A DNA stretch of 26,309 nucleotides from an uncultured Lachnospiraceae bacterium (GCA_910578475.1 CAJTRK010000039.1:1-26309); one strand, 5' to 3'; positions 7,510 to 15,948 are shown, counted from the stretch's first letter. Made by a program: numbers and translations. The notes: generated from the sequence alone by a model not told the origin.

Positions 7510-9228
7510 ATGAAAGGGAATAGGAACAGGCGGTTTTTTTTCATGCTGCTGCTCAGTCTTTGCATAACGGCATGTGGAGAGCAGACAGGTGCGGATAGTA
7601 AGACGGAAGAAGCGATTGCGGAAGACGGGGTGTCTGCGGGAAATACGGCAGAGCTTGAAAAGGCGTTTGAGGGGAATGCAACAGAGCTTGAAAAGGCGTT
7701 CGAGGGAAATGCGGCAGAGTTTGAAAATCCGCTCGCGGCAGAAGACGAAGCGTTGACAGAAAAGGCAGCGGAACCGGCAGAAGAAAACGCAGGCGGCGGC
7801 CGGTCGGAGCAGGATGATGCCATTACGCTGTACCTGTCGGAGGAGATAACATATAGCGATGAAATCATACCGGTACAATATGTGGATGATTTATCATTGC
7901 TTGAAGAGATGAAATATACGGACAGCACCTATGCCTGCAGGGACGGCAAGCTATATTATCGCAGATATCATGAAAATTCTTTTGAGGAAGCGGCAATGTG
8001 GGGAAATTATGACTCGGTTTCCGGAAAAGAAAAGGAAATTGTCCGCATCGATGAAGACGGAGCGGAAACCGTTCTGTTCATTGACAAAGGCTATGGCGAT
8101 ATGTATTTGCTGAACGACAGGTTCTATATGACGGAAATGGCAACAAGGAACGAGGATGGGGCAGTTTATCACCAAAAGAGGCTATATTCCGTGGATATGC
8201 AGGGAGAAGACCGGATTGATTATGGATATGTCGGTATTTATGGATATGGCGGTATTTTTGCAATTGATGAGACGAGAAATATCATCGTCATGGAAATTAT
8301 AGAAGAGGAAGGATTCTGCTATTATGCGTTGAATTATAAAACCGGGGAAAAGAAACGGATGCTCCCATCTGAGGATGATTATTCTCATTATATCGGAGCC
8401 TATCGGGACGGATGGCTTTATTATGAAAGAATAAACTGGTCTGATGCGGGTGTATTTGAGTTGTGGGCGGTGTCTGTGGAAGGGGAACGGAGAAAAATTA
8501 TTGCGATTGCATCGGAGCTCAATCAGCGGTCCGTTGGTTTTAAGGAACATATACAGAATATCAAAGCAGACGGAGAACGGATTTATTTCATCGTTGGCGG
8601 TTATGACGGAAGCGCCGGTGAATTTCAGGGAGGAAAACTTATCAGTATCAAACCTGACGGTACGGATTATAAGGCGGTAGAAACTCCGGGAGATACTTAT
8701 TATGTCAGTCATGATAATGGAAAGACGTTCCTGTATTTTCCGCGTTTCTTTATGCCGGTAGCAGACGACGTACAGGAATGTGATACGATGGTATGGGATA
8801 TGGAGGAGGATATCTGTTATCTTTCCGATTTCCCGCAAACGTTTATACAATCATACGACTGGTATGCGGAGCGGATTTGTAAGTATGATTCCGACAATGC
8901 AGGTGTTTTGTTTGAGCCGTCATTTTATTATGATGATATTTATACTTATGAAGTAAATATTTATGCGGTTCCCGATGATTCGGGCCGGATTGTCAGGGTT
9001 GCCATGAATCTGGGTGCGTATATTGACAAATATGAAGACGGAGAAGTGGACCGGGCAGCATATAAGGATTTATACTATGCGGACGGCGTCTTATACTTCA
9101 GGGTAGAATACAGTGTTTATGATGAAGATACCTCTATCGGCTGGCGGGATGGCTATCGCAGACTGCGTTCGGATGTGTACCGGCTGAAAACGGGAGAGAG
9201 TGCGGCAAAGCTGCTGTATTCATATTAG
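7510..9228 (+). CDS. Lipoprotein with beta-propeller-like (DUF5050-type) repeats, embedded in the peptide-transport operon
   Basis: The 572-residue protein has signal peptide and lipobox ITAC (lipidated C22), then an acidic, Ala/Glu-rich linker (about 23-100) containing three 11-residue repeats. The extracellular part is made of repeated strands such as 'DGKLYYRRY', 'RIYFIVGGYDG' and 'KLISIKPDGTDYKAV', the pattern of DUF5050/LRP1-like beta-propellers found in Clostridia. I do not know its function. It is homologous along its length to the protein at 19581-20969; for example, both end in SIGWRD-x-Y followed by a Tyr-rich tail. The gene lies 34 nt after the OppD-type gene and 15 nt before the OppF-type gene, so co-expression is near certain. 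A surface scaffold or accessory binding role for the transporter is inference. GAGGGGG (7492-7498) precedes the start. Confidence 0.8.
   Translation: MKGNRNRRFFFMLLLSLCITACGEQTGADSKTEEAIAEDGVSAGNTAELEKAFEGNATELEKAFEGNAAEFENPLAAEDEALTEKAAEPAEENAGGGRSEQDDAITLYLSEEITYSDEIIPVQYVDDLSLLEEMKYTDSTYACRDGKLYYRRYHENSFEEAAMWGNYDSVSGKEKEIVRIDEDGAETVLFIDKGYGDMYLLNDRFYMTEMATRNEDGAVYHQKRLYSVDMQGEDRIDYGYVGIYGYGGIFAIDETRNIIVMEIIEEEGFCYYALNYKTGEKKRMLPSEDDYSHYIGAYRDGWLYYERINWSDAGVFELWAVSVEGERRKIIAIASELNQRSVGFKEHIQNIKADGERIYFIVGGYDGSAGEFQGGKLISIKPDGTDYKAVETPGDTYYVSHDNGKTFLYFPRFFMPVADDVQECDTMVWDMEEDICYLSDFPQTFIQSYDWYAERICKYDSDNAGVLFEPSFYYDDIYTYEVNIYAVPDDSGRIVRVAMNLGAYIDKYEDGEVDRAAYKDLYYADGVLYFRVEYSVYDEDTSIGWRDGYRRLRSDVYRLKTGESAAKLLYSY
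7642..7740 (+). repeat. 33-bp in-frame tandem repeat in the lipoprotein linker
   Basis: Three consecutive 11-residue units occupy residues 45-77: NTAELEKAFEG, NATELEKAFEG, NAAEFENPLAA. The first two are nearly identical in DNA and the third is degenerate. The period is a multiple of three, so copy-number change would keep the frame and only alter linker length. Confidence 0.7.
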
Positions 9229-9243
9229 AAGGGAAAGCTTGTA

Positions 9244-10329
9244 ATGGAAAAAGGAACAGGAAGCGTGATGAAGAAAGAACCGCTGATTCGAGTGGAAAAC
9301 ATGAAAAAATATTATCCGGTCAAGGGCGGAATCGTTCCCCATACGACCGGATATATCAAAGCGGTGGACGGGGTCAGTTTTTCCGTGATGCAGGGGGAAA
9401 CGCTTGGCCTCGTCGGGGAATCCGGCTGTGGGAAATCCACCATTGGCAGACAGCTGGTAGGTCTGGAAGCGCTGACGGAAGGCAGCATCTATTATAAAGG
9501 AATGAATCTTTCTGAAATGAAAAAGGAGGAGCGACAGAGAATCCGTACAAACCTTCAAATGGTTTTTCAGGATTCGTATTCTTCTCTGAACCCGCGGAAG
9601 CATATTTATGAAATTCTGGCACAGCCGATGTTGTATCATAAAATATCGACCAAAGAAACGATAGAAAAGGATATTGTCAGGCTTCTTGATATGGTCGGGC
9701 TGCCGGGAAGCGTGCTTGGCCGGTATCCCCATGAATTTTCGGGCGGACAGAGACAGAGAATCAGTATCGCGAAGGCGCTTTCCCTGAATCCGGAATTTAT
9801 TGTCTGTGATGAGCCGGTCAGCGCGTTGGATGTTTCCATTCAGGCGCAGATATTGAATCTGTTGAAAAGTCTGCAGGAAGAATTGCATTTAACGCTTCTT
9901 TTTGTAGGCCATGGGCTCGGAGCGGTAAACTATGTCAGCGACCGGATTGCAGTCATGTATCTTGGCAAAATTGTGGAAATCGGAAGCGCGGAAGAAGTCT
10001 TCCGTTATCCGGTGCATCCTTATACGAAGGCTTTGCTGGAGGCCGTTCCTGTGCCGGACCCGGAAGCGGAGGAAAAGGAGCGGGGCATTTTGCAGGGAGA
10101 AATCGGAAGCAGCGAAGCGCCTCCGGCGGGATGCCGTTTCCATCCAAGATGCCCTTACGCCACGAAAGCGTGCGGAGAAAAAGAACCGGATATGCGGGAA
10201 GTGGCAGAGTGCGGCAGCGGAGCGATACGGCAGGCGGACAGAGGAAGCAGCGTGATGCAGGCGGCAGAACATGGAACCGAAGCATGCAGAGGACATTATG
10301 TGGCCTGCCCGCGTATCATGGAAAAATAG
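9244..10329 (+). CDS. Oligopeptide ABC transporter ATP-binding protein (OppF/DppF type)
   Basis: This is the 361-residue second ATPase of the transporter. Motifs: Walker A GESGCGKS (58-65), Q-loop (FQD, 108-110), signature FSGGQRQR (165-172), Walker B FIVCDE (185-190), HPYTKALLEAVP, and the CRFHPRCPYATKAC cysteine motif. The H-loop reads VGHGLGAV: the His (223) is kept, but the following Asp usual in this family is Gly. The C-terminus carries an additional roughly 40-residue charged tail with more cysteines. AAGGGA (9229-9234) supports the first ATG; the ATG at 9268, with AGGAAG just upstream, is a possible alternative. It lies 14 nt before the permease gene. Confidence 0.93.
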   Translation: MEKGTGSVMKKEPLIRVENMKKYYPVKGGIVPHTTGYIKAVDGVSFSVMQGETLGLVGESGCGKSTIGRQLVGLEALTEGSIYYKGMNLSEMKKEERQRIRTNLQMVFQDSYSSLNPRKHIYEILAQPMLYHKISTKETIEKDIVRLLDMVGLPGSVLGRYPHEFSGGQRQRISIAKALSLNPEFIVCDEPVSALDVSIQAQILNLLKSLQEELHLTLLFVGHGLGAVNYVSDRIAVMYLGKIVEIGSAEEVFRYPVHPYTKALLEAVPVPDPEAEEKERGILQGEIGSSEAPPAGCRFHPRCPYATKACGEKEPDMREVAECGSGAIRQADRGSSVMQAAEHGTEACRGHYVACPRIMEK

Positions 10330-10343
10330 AAGGGCGGACGGAT

Positions 10344-11291
10344 ATGGGTAAATATATTTTGAAAAGAATTTTAATAGCGATTCCTGTTCTGATTGGCATT
10401 ACGATTATCGATTACGCGATTATGTGTCTTGCCGGAAGTCCGCTCGCGATGCTGCAGGGGCCGCGGGTATCGGAGGGTGCGCTGGAGGCGAAAAGAATTG
10501 CGTTGGGGCTGGACCAGCCTTTTTACATGCAGTACTTTGTCTGGCTCGGACAGCTTTTGTGCGGTAATATGGGATATTCCGTCAAATCCTATCAGCCGGT
10601 GGCGGCCATGATTGGAAGCCATCTTGGACCGACTTTGCTTTTGATGGGGGTATCGCTGCTCATCAGTCTGCTGATTGCCGCGCCGGCGGGGATTTACAGT
10701 GCGGTTCATCAGTATTCCAAAGGCGATTATACGGTAGTGACGCTTTCTTTTCTGGGGAGCAGCGTGCCGGGGTTCTTTTTGTCCCTGTTATTGATTTATC
10801 TTTTTACGGTCAAACTGGGGCTGCTCCCGTCAAGCGGTATGATTACGCTCGGAACGGACGGCGGGTTTTTGGACGTGGCGAAACATATGGTGATGCCGGT
10901 CATTGTGCTGGCGGCTTCTATGGCAGGGAGCAATATCCGCTATATCAGGAGCGCGGTGTTGGAAATATTACAGCAGGATTATCTGCGTACCGCGCGGGCC
11001 AAAGGCATCGGCAGGTTCAGGGTAATTTATAAGCATGCCCTCAGAAACGCGCTCATACCGATTGTTACGGTTATCGGCATGCAGATTCCCATGCTGTTTG
11101 GCGGCGCAATTATTATCGAACAGGTATTTTCCTGGCCGGGTCTCGGGCTGATGACAATGAGCGCGATTAGCAACCGGGATTATCCTGTCATTATGGGCGT
11201 ATGCCTTTTATCGGCGGTCGTCGTACTGCTCGGGAATCTGGTGACGGATATTTTATACGCACTTGTGGACCCGACAATTCAGCTGCAATAA
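10344..11291 (+). CDS. Peptide ABC transporter permease (DppB/OppB type)
   Basis: This is a 315-residue inner membrane permease. The N-terminus MGKYILKRILIAIPVLIGIT is the standard first helix of the DppB family, followed by the periplasmic-type segment (GLDQPFYMQYFVWLGQLLCGNMG) and about five further membrane segments. The coupling loop is YLRTARAKGIGRFRVIYKHALRNALIP, followed by the 'GGAIIIEQVFSWPGLG' stretch typical of the family. The ATG at 10344 has AGGGCGG (10331-10337) six bases upstream and gives the family-typical length. A longer reading that starts inside the preceding gene is not credible. The gene ends directly at the next permease's upstream region. Confidence 0.94.
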   Translation: MGKYILKRILIAIPVLIGITIIDYAIMCLAGSPLAMLQGPRVSEGALEAKRIALGLDQPFYMQYFVWLGQLLCGNMGYSVKSYQPVAAMIGSHLGPTLLLMGVSLLISLLIAAPAGIYSAVHQYSKGDYTVVTLSFLGSSVPGFFLSLLLIYLFTVKLGLLPSSGMITLGTDGGFLDVAKHMVMPVIVLAASMAGSNIRYIRSAVLEILQQDYLRTARAKGIGRFRVIYKHALRNALIPIVTVIGMQIPMLFGGAIIIEQVFSWPGLGLMTMSAISNRDYPVIMGVCLLSAVVVLLGNLVTDILYALVDPTIQLQ

Positions 11292-11354
11292 ATGAAAAAT
11301 CAGATTCTGCGGAACAGAATTGGAAAACGTTTGAACGGAGAGGCATTCAGAATC

Positions 11355-12245
11355 ATGATGAAAGATACCGAATACATGAAAAATCGAAAAATTGCGACGG
11401 AGAGTTACAGGCAGACCATTGTCAGGCGGTTCAGAAAACATCATCTGGCGGCGTTCAGTCTGGGTATTCTGTTGTTTGTCGGCCTGGCGGCAGTTCTTGC
11501 GCCGATAATCGCGCCCTATGACCCGGATGCGATGGTCGGGCCGTTTAGCGGTGCGCCCTGCCGGGAGTTTCTGCTCGGCACGGACCAGATAGGAAGGGAT
11601 GTTTTCAGCAGGCTGTTGTATGCGACGCGGGTATCGTTGTTAGTCGGTGTTATGGCGACGCTGATTTCAACGGTTATCGGCGTGGCGCTAGGGTTGATTG
11701 CCGGATATTTTGGCGGTGTGGCGGATATGCTCATCATGCGGTTCACGGACATGGTCATGTCGTTTCCCTATATACTGCTCGTATTGGTGGCGGCTTCCAT
11801 TTTTAAACCCGGCCTGTGGAATATTATTCTGATACTGGGATTTGTGGACTGGCCCGGCATTGCAAGGCTGGTGAGAGGAAATGTGCTGTCTTTGCGGGAA
11901 ACGAATTTTGTGAAAGGGAATCTGGTGGCGGGTATGCCGCTCCGGCATATTTTATTTTCGGAAATTCTGCCGAATACGGTGGCGCCGATTCTTGTTTATG
12001 CAACTTCCGTGCTTGCTATTTCGATGCTGGATGAAGCGGCGCTCAGTTTTCTCGGAATGGGGGTACAGCCTCCGGCGGCAAGTCTCGGAAATATGCTGAA
12101 CGGCGCGCAGTCTTTGACGATACTGACCAGTCAGCCCTGGCTGTGGATTCCGCCGGGTCTTGTGATTGTCATACTCGTTATTGCGATTAATTTCGTGGGA
12201 GATGCGCTGAGAGATGCGTTGGACCCCAACAGTGAGAAGCGGTAG
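11355..12245 (+). CDS. Peptide ABC transporter permease (DppC/OppC type)
   Basis: The second permease has the DppC N-terminal region (RRFRKHHLAAFSLGILL...APIIAPYDP), then 'LLGTDQIGRDVFSRLLYATRVSLLVG', which is diagnostic of the family, and the coupling loop 'RETNFVKGNLVAGMPLRHILFSEILPN'. It ends with 'LRDALDP'. Two starts are possible. ATG 11355 follows GGAGAGG (11337-11343) and gives 296 residues, a usual length. ATG 11292 abuts the stop of the previous gene, lacks a ribosome site and would add 21 basic residues through translational coupling. I prefer 11355. It forms the heterodimeric channel with the DppB-type subunit. Confidence 0.92.
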   Translation: MMKDTEYMKNRKIATESYRQTIVRRFRKHHLAAFSLGILLFVGLAAVLAPIIAPYDPDAMVGPFSGAPCREFLLGTDQIGRDVFSRLLYATRVSLLVGVMATLISTVIGVALGLIAGYFGGVADMLIMRFTDMVMSFPYILLVLVAASIFKPGLWNIILILGFVDWPGIARLVRGNVLSLRETNFVKGNLVAGMPLRHILFSEILPNTVAPILVYATSVLAISMLDEAALSFLGMGVQPPAASLGNMLNGAQSLTILTSQPWLWIPPGLVIVILVIAINFVGDALRDALDPNSEKR

Positions 12246-12300
12246 TCTGTAACAGCCGGCACTAAAAATGAAATTGCAAATGGAAGGGAAGTGGATTGAA

Positions 12301-13458
12301 ATGGGCGGGAAAGATTTGGAAAGGGAGCTGCGTGAGGCGTTTTACTGGTTCCATGAGCATCCGGAGCTGTCCTATGAAGAAGTCCGGACGACGGAGAAGA
12401 TTCGGGAGATACTTTCGGCTCACGGAATTGAAATACTCCCTTACAGGCTGGAGACCGGGCTTGTTGCGGTTATCCGGGGAGAACAGGAAGGGCCGGTGCA
12501 GGCGCTGCGCTGTGATATTGACGCGCTTCCCATAGAAGAAGAAACGAAGCTGCCTTATCGGTCCAAAGAGCCGGGGAGAATGCACGCCTGCGGACACGAT
12601 ATGCACATAACGGCCGGAATCGGATGTGCCGTTCTTTTGCAGGAAAACAGAAGCAATCTGCGGGGCACGGTCAAGGTGATTTTTCAGCCGGCGGAGGAGA
12701 CTTCTCTTGGCGCTTTGAAGATACTGGAAACAGATGTTATGGAGGATGTGGAGAAAATCTGGGGATTTCATGCCGACCCGACGAATGCGGCAGGAACGAT
12801 TGCTGTCCGGGAAGGATTTGTAACGGCGGCGGTGGACCGCTTCCTTATTACGATAAAAGGAATCGGATGTCACGGTGCGCACCCGGATAACGGTATCGAC
12901 CCGATTCCGGCGGCTGCGGCTGTCATACAGGCATTGCAGTCGATTGTCGGCAGAAATGTCAATGCTTTTCATCCTTCGCTGCTCAGCGTGACAAGAGTCA
13001 GCGCGGGAACGACATGGAATGTGATTCCGGCGGAGGCCGTCATGGAAGGCACTGTCCGCACGATGGAGCGGGAGGACAGGGAATTGTATGAAAAGCGTCT
13101 GCGTGAAATTGCGGAGAAAACCGCACAGGCATATGGGGCGGAGGCGGAAACAGAATGGATTCCGGGGCCGCCGGCGACTTGGAATGATAAAGAAATGGCG
13201 GATTTCTGCACGAATCTGGCGTCGGAGATGGGATTTCAGACGGCGGTGGAAGAAAGTTCTCTGGGCGGAGACGATTTTGCTTTCTATGAAGAAAAGATTC
13301 CGGGCTGTTATATAAAAATCGGAACCGGCATCGGACATCCGATTCATCACCCGGCATTTGCGGTGGAGCCGGAAATGCTGCTTCCGGCATCGAGGTTTTT
13401 GGGTTCCTGTCTGATGGTTTATGCAGGTGGAGGCTTTAATCCCCTTGCGGAATCGTAA
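12301..13458 (+). CDS. M20 family amidohydrolase / metallopeptidase
   Basis: The 385-residue cytoplasmic enzyme belongs to the M20D group (HipO/AbgB/IAA-amino acid hydrolase-like). Evidence: 'FHEHPELSYEE' near the N-terminus, metal-binding HACGHDMH (95-102), catalytic/metal FQPAEE (129-133 region), a dimerisation domain with 'GCHGAHPDNGIDPI', and the final metal histidines in 'HHPAFAVEPE'. Such enzymes remove acyl or aryl groups from amino acids, or cleave dipeptides. As last gene of the transport operon it probably processes the imported compound, which makes an N-acyl or aromatic amino-acid conjugate a reasonable substrate guess. ATG 12301 is preceded by GAAGGGAAG; an upstream ATG at 12268 has no ribosome site. 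Its 3' end overlaps the convergent asparaginase by 23 bp. Confidence 0.9.
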   Translation: MGGKDLERELREAFYWFHEHPELSYEEVRTTEKIREILSAHGIEILPYRLETGLVAVIRGEQEGPVQALRCDIDALPIEEETKLPYRSKEPGRMHACGHDMHITAGIGCAVLLQENRSNLRGTVKVIFQPAEETSLGALKILETDVMEDVEKIWGFHADPTNAAGTIAVREGFVTAAVDRFLITIKGIGCHGAHPDNGIDPIPAAAAVIQALQSIVGRNVNAFHPSLLSVTRVSAGTTWNVIPAEAVMEGTVRTMEREDRELYEKRLREIAEKTAQAYGAEAETEWIPGPPATWNDKEMADFCTNLASEMGFQTAVEESSLGGDDFAFYEEKIPGCYIKIGTGIGHPIHHPAFAVEPEMLLPASRFLGSCLMVYAGGGFNPLAES

Positions 13459-14458
13459 CTTCCCGCACCAGATTAGTCTGAAAATAATCCCTGATTTCTT
13501 CCGGCTTTTCGGTCTGTCCGAGCACCCACATGAGTTTGGTGACGGCAGCTTCCGCGGTCATGTCATAAGCCTGAAGCACGCCGCCCCGAAGCGCAAGAAG
13601 CCCCGTTTCATAGACAGACAGATTGCTTCCTTCATATGGGCACTGGCTTCCGGCAAGGACTGTCATTCCGTCTTCGACCGCTTTCCGGACCGCCGATGCG
13701 AAGTCGTGTTTTAAAAAAGGCATTCCGCCCAGACCGAATCCCTCGATATAAACGCCCTGATACCCCTGCTTTTGCAGAAGGCCGAGGATGGACGGTTCAA
13801 TGCCCGGATATAATTTCAACAGAAATACTTTATCGGAGTAATGCGGCTACACCCGGAAAACGCCTTTCTTTTCGGGCAGAAGTTCTTTTTTGATATGGAG
13901 GCCGAGGGCGCTGATTTCCGCCACGTTCGGATAGTTGGCGCTGTCAAAGGCGTCAAAACTCATGGAGCGCACTTTGGATGTTCTGCACCCCAACATGACT
14001 TTTCGGTTAAAAGCCGCAAAGACGCCGGCACATCCGCTTGCGGCCATGTGAATTGCACAGCGGCAGTTTTCCATTGCGTCGGCAACAGGATGAGAAATGG
14101 AAAGCTGACTTCCTGTCAAAACGACGGGAAGCGGAACATTTTGCAGCATGAAAGAGAGCATGGAAGCCGTATAAGCGAGCGTATCCGTTCCGTGAATAAT
14201 GACGATTCCGTCATAATTCAGATAGACCTGACCGATTTTCAGGGCGAGCGCCGCCCAGTCCTCGGGAAATATATTTGCGCTGTCAAGGGAGCAGAAGTCT
14301 TCTGTTTCCAGTTCCAGATTTTTTGATACCATATGGAGTTCTTCCAGAATCTCCCGGCTGGAAAGTCCGGGACTCAGCCCCTGTTCGCTGTTGACGGAGG
14401 AAAGCGTGCCTCCGGTGTTGATAATCAGTATTCTTTTTTTCAAAGGAATCCTCCGCAT
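13436..14458 (-). pseudogene. Type I L-asparaginase (AnsA-like) interrupted by an in-frame TAG
   Basis: One continuous frame of 341 codons, the normal length for cytoplasmic asparaginase, is broken only by TAG at 13847-13849. The first part contains the N-terminal threonine motif (NTGGTLS), the second catalytic motif (HGTDTLAYTA) and the lysine-bearing 'SKVRSMSFDAFDS'. After the TAG the same frame continues PHYSDKVFLLKLYPG and the C-terminal domain (GFGLGGMPF, GSQC). There is no frameshift. CAG to TAG is the simplest origin. The likely start is TTG at 14443, with GGAGG at 14450-14454 (minus) six bases upstream, giving MKKRILIINTGG; ATG 14458, one base after the preceding stop, is the alternative. 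As encoded it should be inactive unless the stop is read through. Confidence 0.85.
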
Positions 14459-14459
14459 T

Positions 14460-15704
14460 TTAAAAATAATCCGAAAAATAAGGTTTTTCTACCGGAATCA
14501 ATCGTTCCAGCCATGTCAGCATATAGTATTCCGTCTGGATTTTTTCGTGTTCATATAGATATGTCGGTCTTTTATAGCCCATCAGCATTGTCGTCAGCGT
14601 GTTGACGGAAAGCTCTACGACGTTGATGCTCTGGTTATTTTCCACCCGTTCACAGATAGTCTTTCCATCGCGCCAGGACACCATATAATCGCCTTCGTTC
14701 CAGGGAGCCATCGCATCATGAACGAGAAAATGGAGTTTTAACTCTTCGGGCTGTACCTGGTAAGGATAATCGGCAAGAAATTCCCGGACGTCCACGATAC
14801 GCGCCATAATGTAAGGTGAGATTGTTTCCGTGATTTCGCTGTCATCAAATAAATAAGCCATCGTTTCGCCGGAATAATTATCGCCCTGTACCTGGGTAAT
14901 CATGGAAAAATGGGCGCTGATGTAGTTCCACAGGCCGTGATTTGCCTCGATATTCAGATAAACCATTTCCTTGATATGGAAAATTTCATTGGCAATGTAA
15001 TAGACCACATAACCGAGCGGTTTATGTTCTTTGCTGTAATAAACGGCCGCAATAATATCTTCGTTATCCCACCGCCAGTATTCTTCCCAGGATAAGGCGT
15101 CGCGAATCAGCGCGCCGTGCCGCTGCAGGGCAAAATAGGAATGAACGTTATGGTAGTCTTCGGAATCCAGCCCGACGCGTTCTACCATGCCGTCCACCGG
15201 AACCGCTTTGGGGAGCTGCGTGTCTTTTACGATAAAAGTGAGTTTGTCTGATACGATTTCCCAACCCATCTTGCGGTAAAAGGGAATCGAGTAGGGATAT
15301 AGAAAAGAAATCGGCATTTTCTGCTGATGAATATAGTCGAGGGCATGTTTCATCAGAGAATGAATCAACCCCCGGCCCGTGTATTCTGGATAGGTAGCGA
15401 CGCCGGTGATGCCGCCCATGTCCATGATTTCATCGTGGATATTGACTTTCATAGAATAGACGACAATCATGGATGCCAGTTTGTTCTGATAAAACCAGCC
15501 AAGTACATAGGCTTCTTCCAGAATCGGACGTTTGGCGTATTTGATTTCGTCCTGTTCCCATCCGGTCTGGAACAAATCATATGATGTGACCTGAAAAGCG
15601 TACTGTAACAGCGCATTGAACTGTTCCAGGTCACCTCTGTCCAGTTCCCGCATTCTAAAATTATCATTGACTTCAAGGTAAACGTGTTCTCGTGTCTCTT
15701 CCAT
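14460..15704 (-). CDS. Eis-like GNAT family N-acetyltransferase
   Basis: The 414-residue protein has an N-terminal GNAT domain with the acetyl-CoA loop GVATYPEYTGRGL (101-113), a second GNAT-like middle region, and a C-terminal SCP2-like domain. This three-part plan and length define the Eis group, known for acetylating aminoglycosides and other amines at multiple positions. Y143 in PFYRKMGWE corresponds to the Eis general-acid tyrosine. The last residue is phenylalanine (PYFSDYF), as in Eis, where the terminal carboxylate is catalytic. The physiological substrate is unknown and drug resistance should not be assumed. A weak GCAGGC precedes the ATG. It is first gene of a two-gene operon with the asparaginase. 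Confidence 0.85.
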   Translation of the reverse strand: MEETREHVYLEVNDNFRMRELDRGDLEQFNALLQYAFQVTSYDLFQTGWEQDEIKYAKRPILEEAYVLGWFYQNKLASMIVVYSMKVNIHDEIMDMGGITGVATYPEYTGRGLIHSLMKHALDYIHQQKMPISFLYPYSIPFYRKMGWEIVSDKLTFIVKDTQLPKAVPVDGMVERVGLDSEDYHNVHSYFALQRHGALIRDALSWEEYWRWDNEDIIAAVYYSKEHKPLGYVVYYIANEIFHIKEMVYLNIEANHGLWNYISAHFSMITQVQGDNYSGETMAYLFDDSEITETISPYIMARIVDVREFLADYPYQVQPEELKLHFLVHDAMAPWNEGDYMVSWRDGKTICERVENNQSINVVELSVNTLTTMLMGYKRPTYLYEHEKIQTEYYMLTWLERLIPVEKPYFSDYF

Positions 15705-15770
15705 AAATATGCCTGCGCTAAATTTTTTTTGAGTGTCCCGCCGGAACCGGCGGACTTATATACCTCTTTT

Positions 15771-15799
15771 ATCATACTCGATGGAGAGATGTTTTTCAA
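15771..15799 (-). promoter_or_regulatory. Sigma-A promoter for the GNAT-asparaginase operon
   Basis: On the minus strand TTGAAA (15794-15799) and TATGAT (15771-15776) are 17 bp apart, about 67 nt before the GNAT start. The leader carries a GC-rich perfect inverted repeat, CCGCCGG-AA-CCGGCGG (15738-15753), followed by an A-run rather than a T-run on this strand. Confidence 0.65.
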
Positions 15800-15825
15800 G
15801 TTCCGCTTATTTTAATCTATATATC

Positions 15826-15948
15826 TCAAACGGCAAAGTAAATCAGGATGCATGACAGTGTCGATAACAGCCTTGCGCAGAACATGCTCTCGCCCGTCAA
15901 ATCGAGAATCGGCTTCAGCATAATATAATACAGCGGCGGACGTACAGA
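15826..15948 (-). pseudogene. Remnant resembling an N-terminal piece of a GT39-type glycosyltransferase
   Basis: This minus-strand frame reads RPPLYYIMLKPILDLTGES, then MFCARLLSTLSCILIYFAV and a stop. It matches the 'HPPLYYxxLKxxxxxxGxSxFALRLxS' pattern found after the first loop of polytopic dolichyl-phosphate-mannose-type mannosyltransferases. There is no start codon or ribosome site, and nothing continues on either side. If real, it is a decayed fragment left between the GNAT and ileS promoters. Recognition is by pattern only. Confidence 0.35.

Noticed and set aside
10131..10343. A longer permease reading starting inside the OppF-type gene
   Set aside because: The added 71 residues are out-of-frame overlap with the ATPase C-terminus, while ATG 10344 has a ribosome site and the family N-terminus.
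12262..13350. A 362-codon open frame on the minus strand opposite the M20 gene
   Set aside because: It is Arg/His-rich shadow translation, fully overlapping a gene with clear catalytic motifs, and has no family pattern.
13436..13819. The 3' asparaginase half as an independent gene starting at 13819
   Set aside because: The start would be a TTG inside the conserved LLKLYPG segment without a ribosome site; the frame is continuous with the first half apart from TAG.
13820..13850. Frameshift in the asparaginase
   Set aside because: Positions 13849 and 13819 differ by a multiple of three, and translation across the gap in the same frame gives family-like sequence, so it is a nonsense codon only.
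15738..15753. Terminator at CCGCCGG-AA-CCGGCGG
   Set aside because: On neither strand is the hairpin followed by a T-run; the T-run precedes it on the plus strand.
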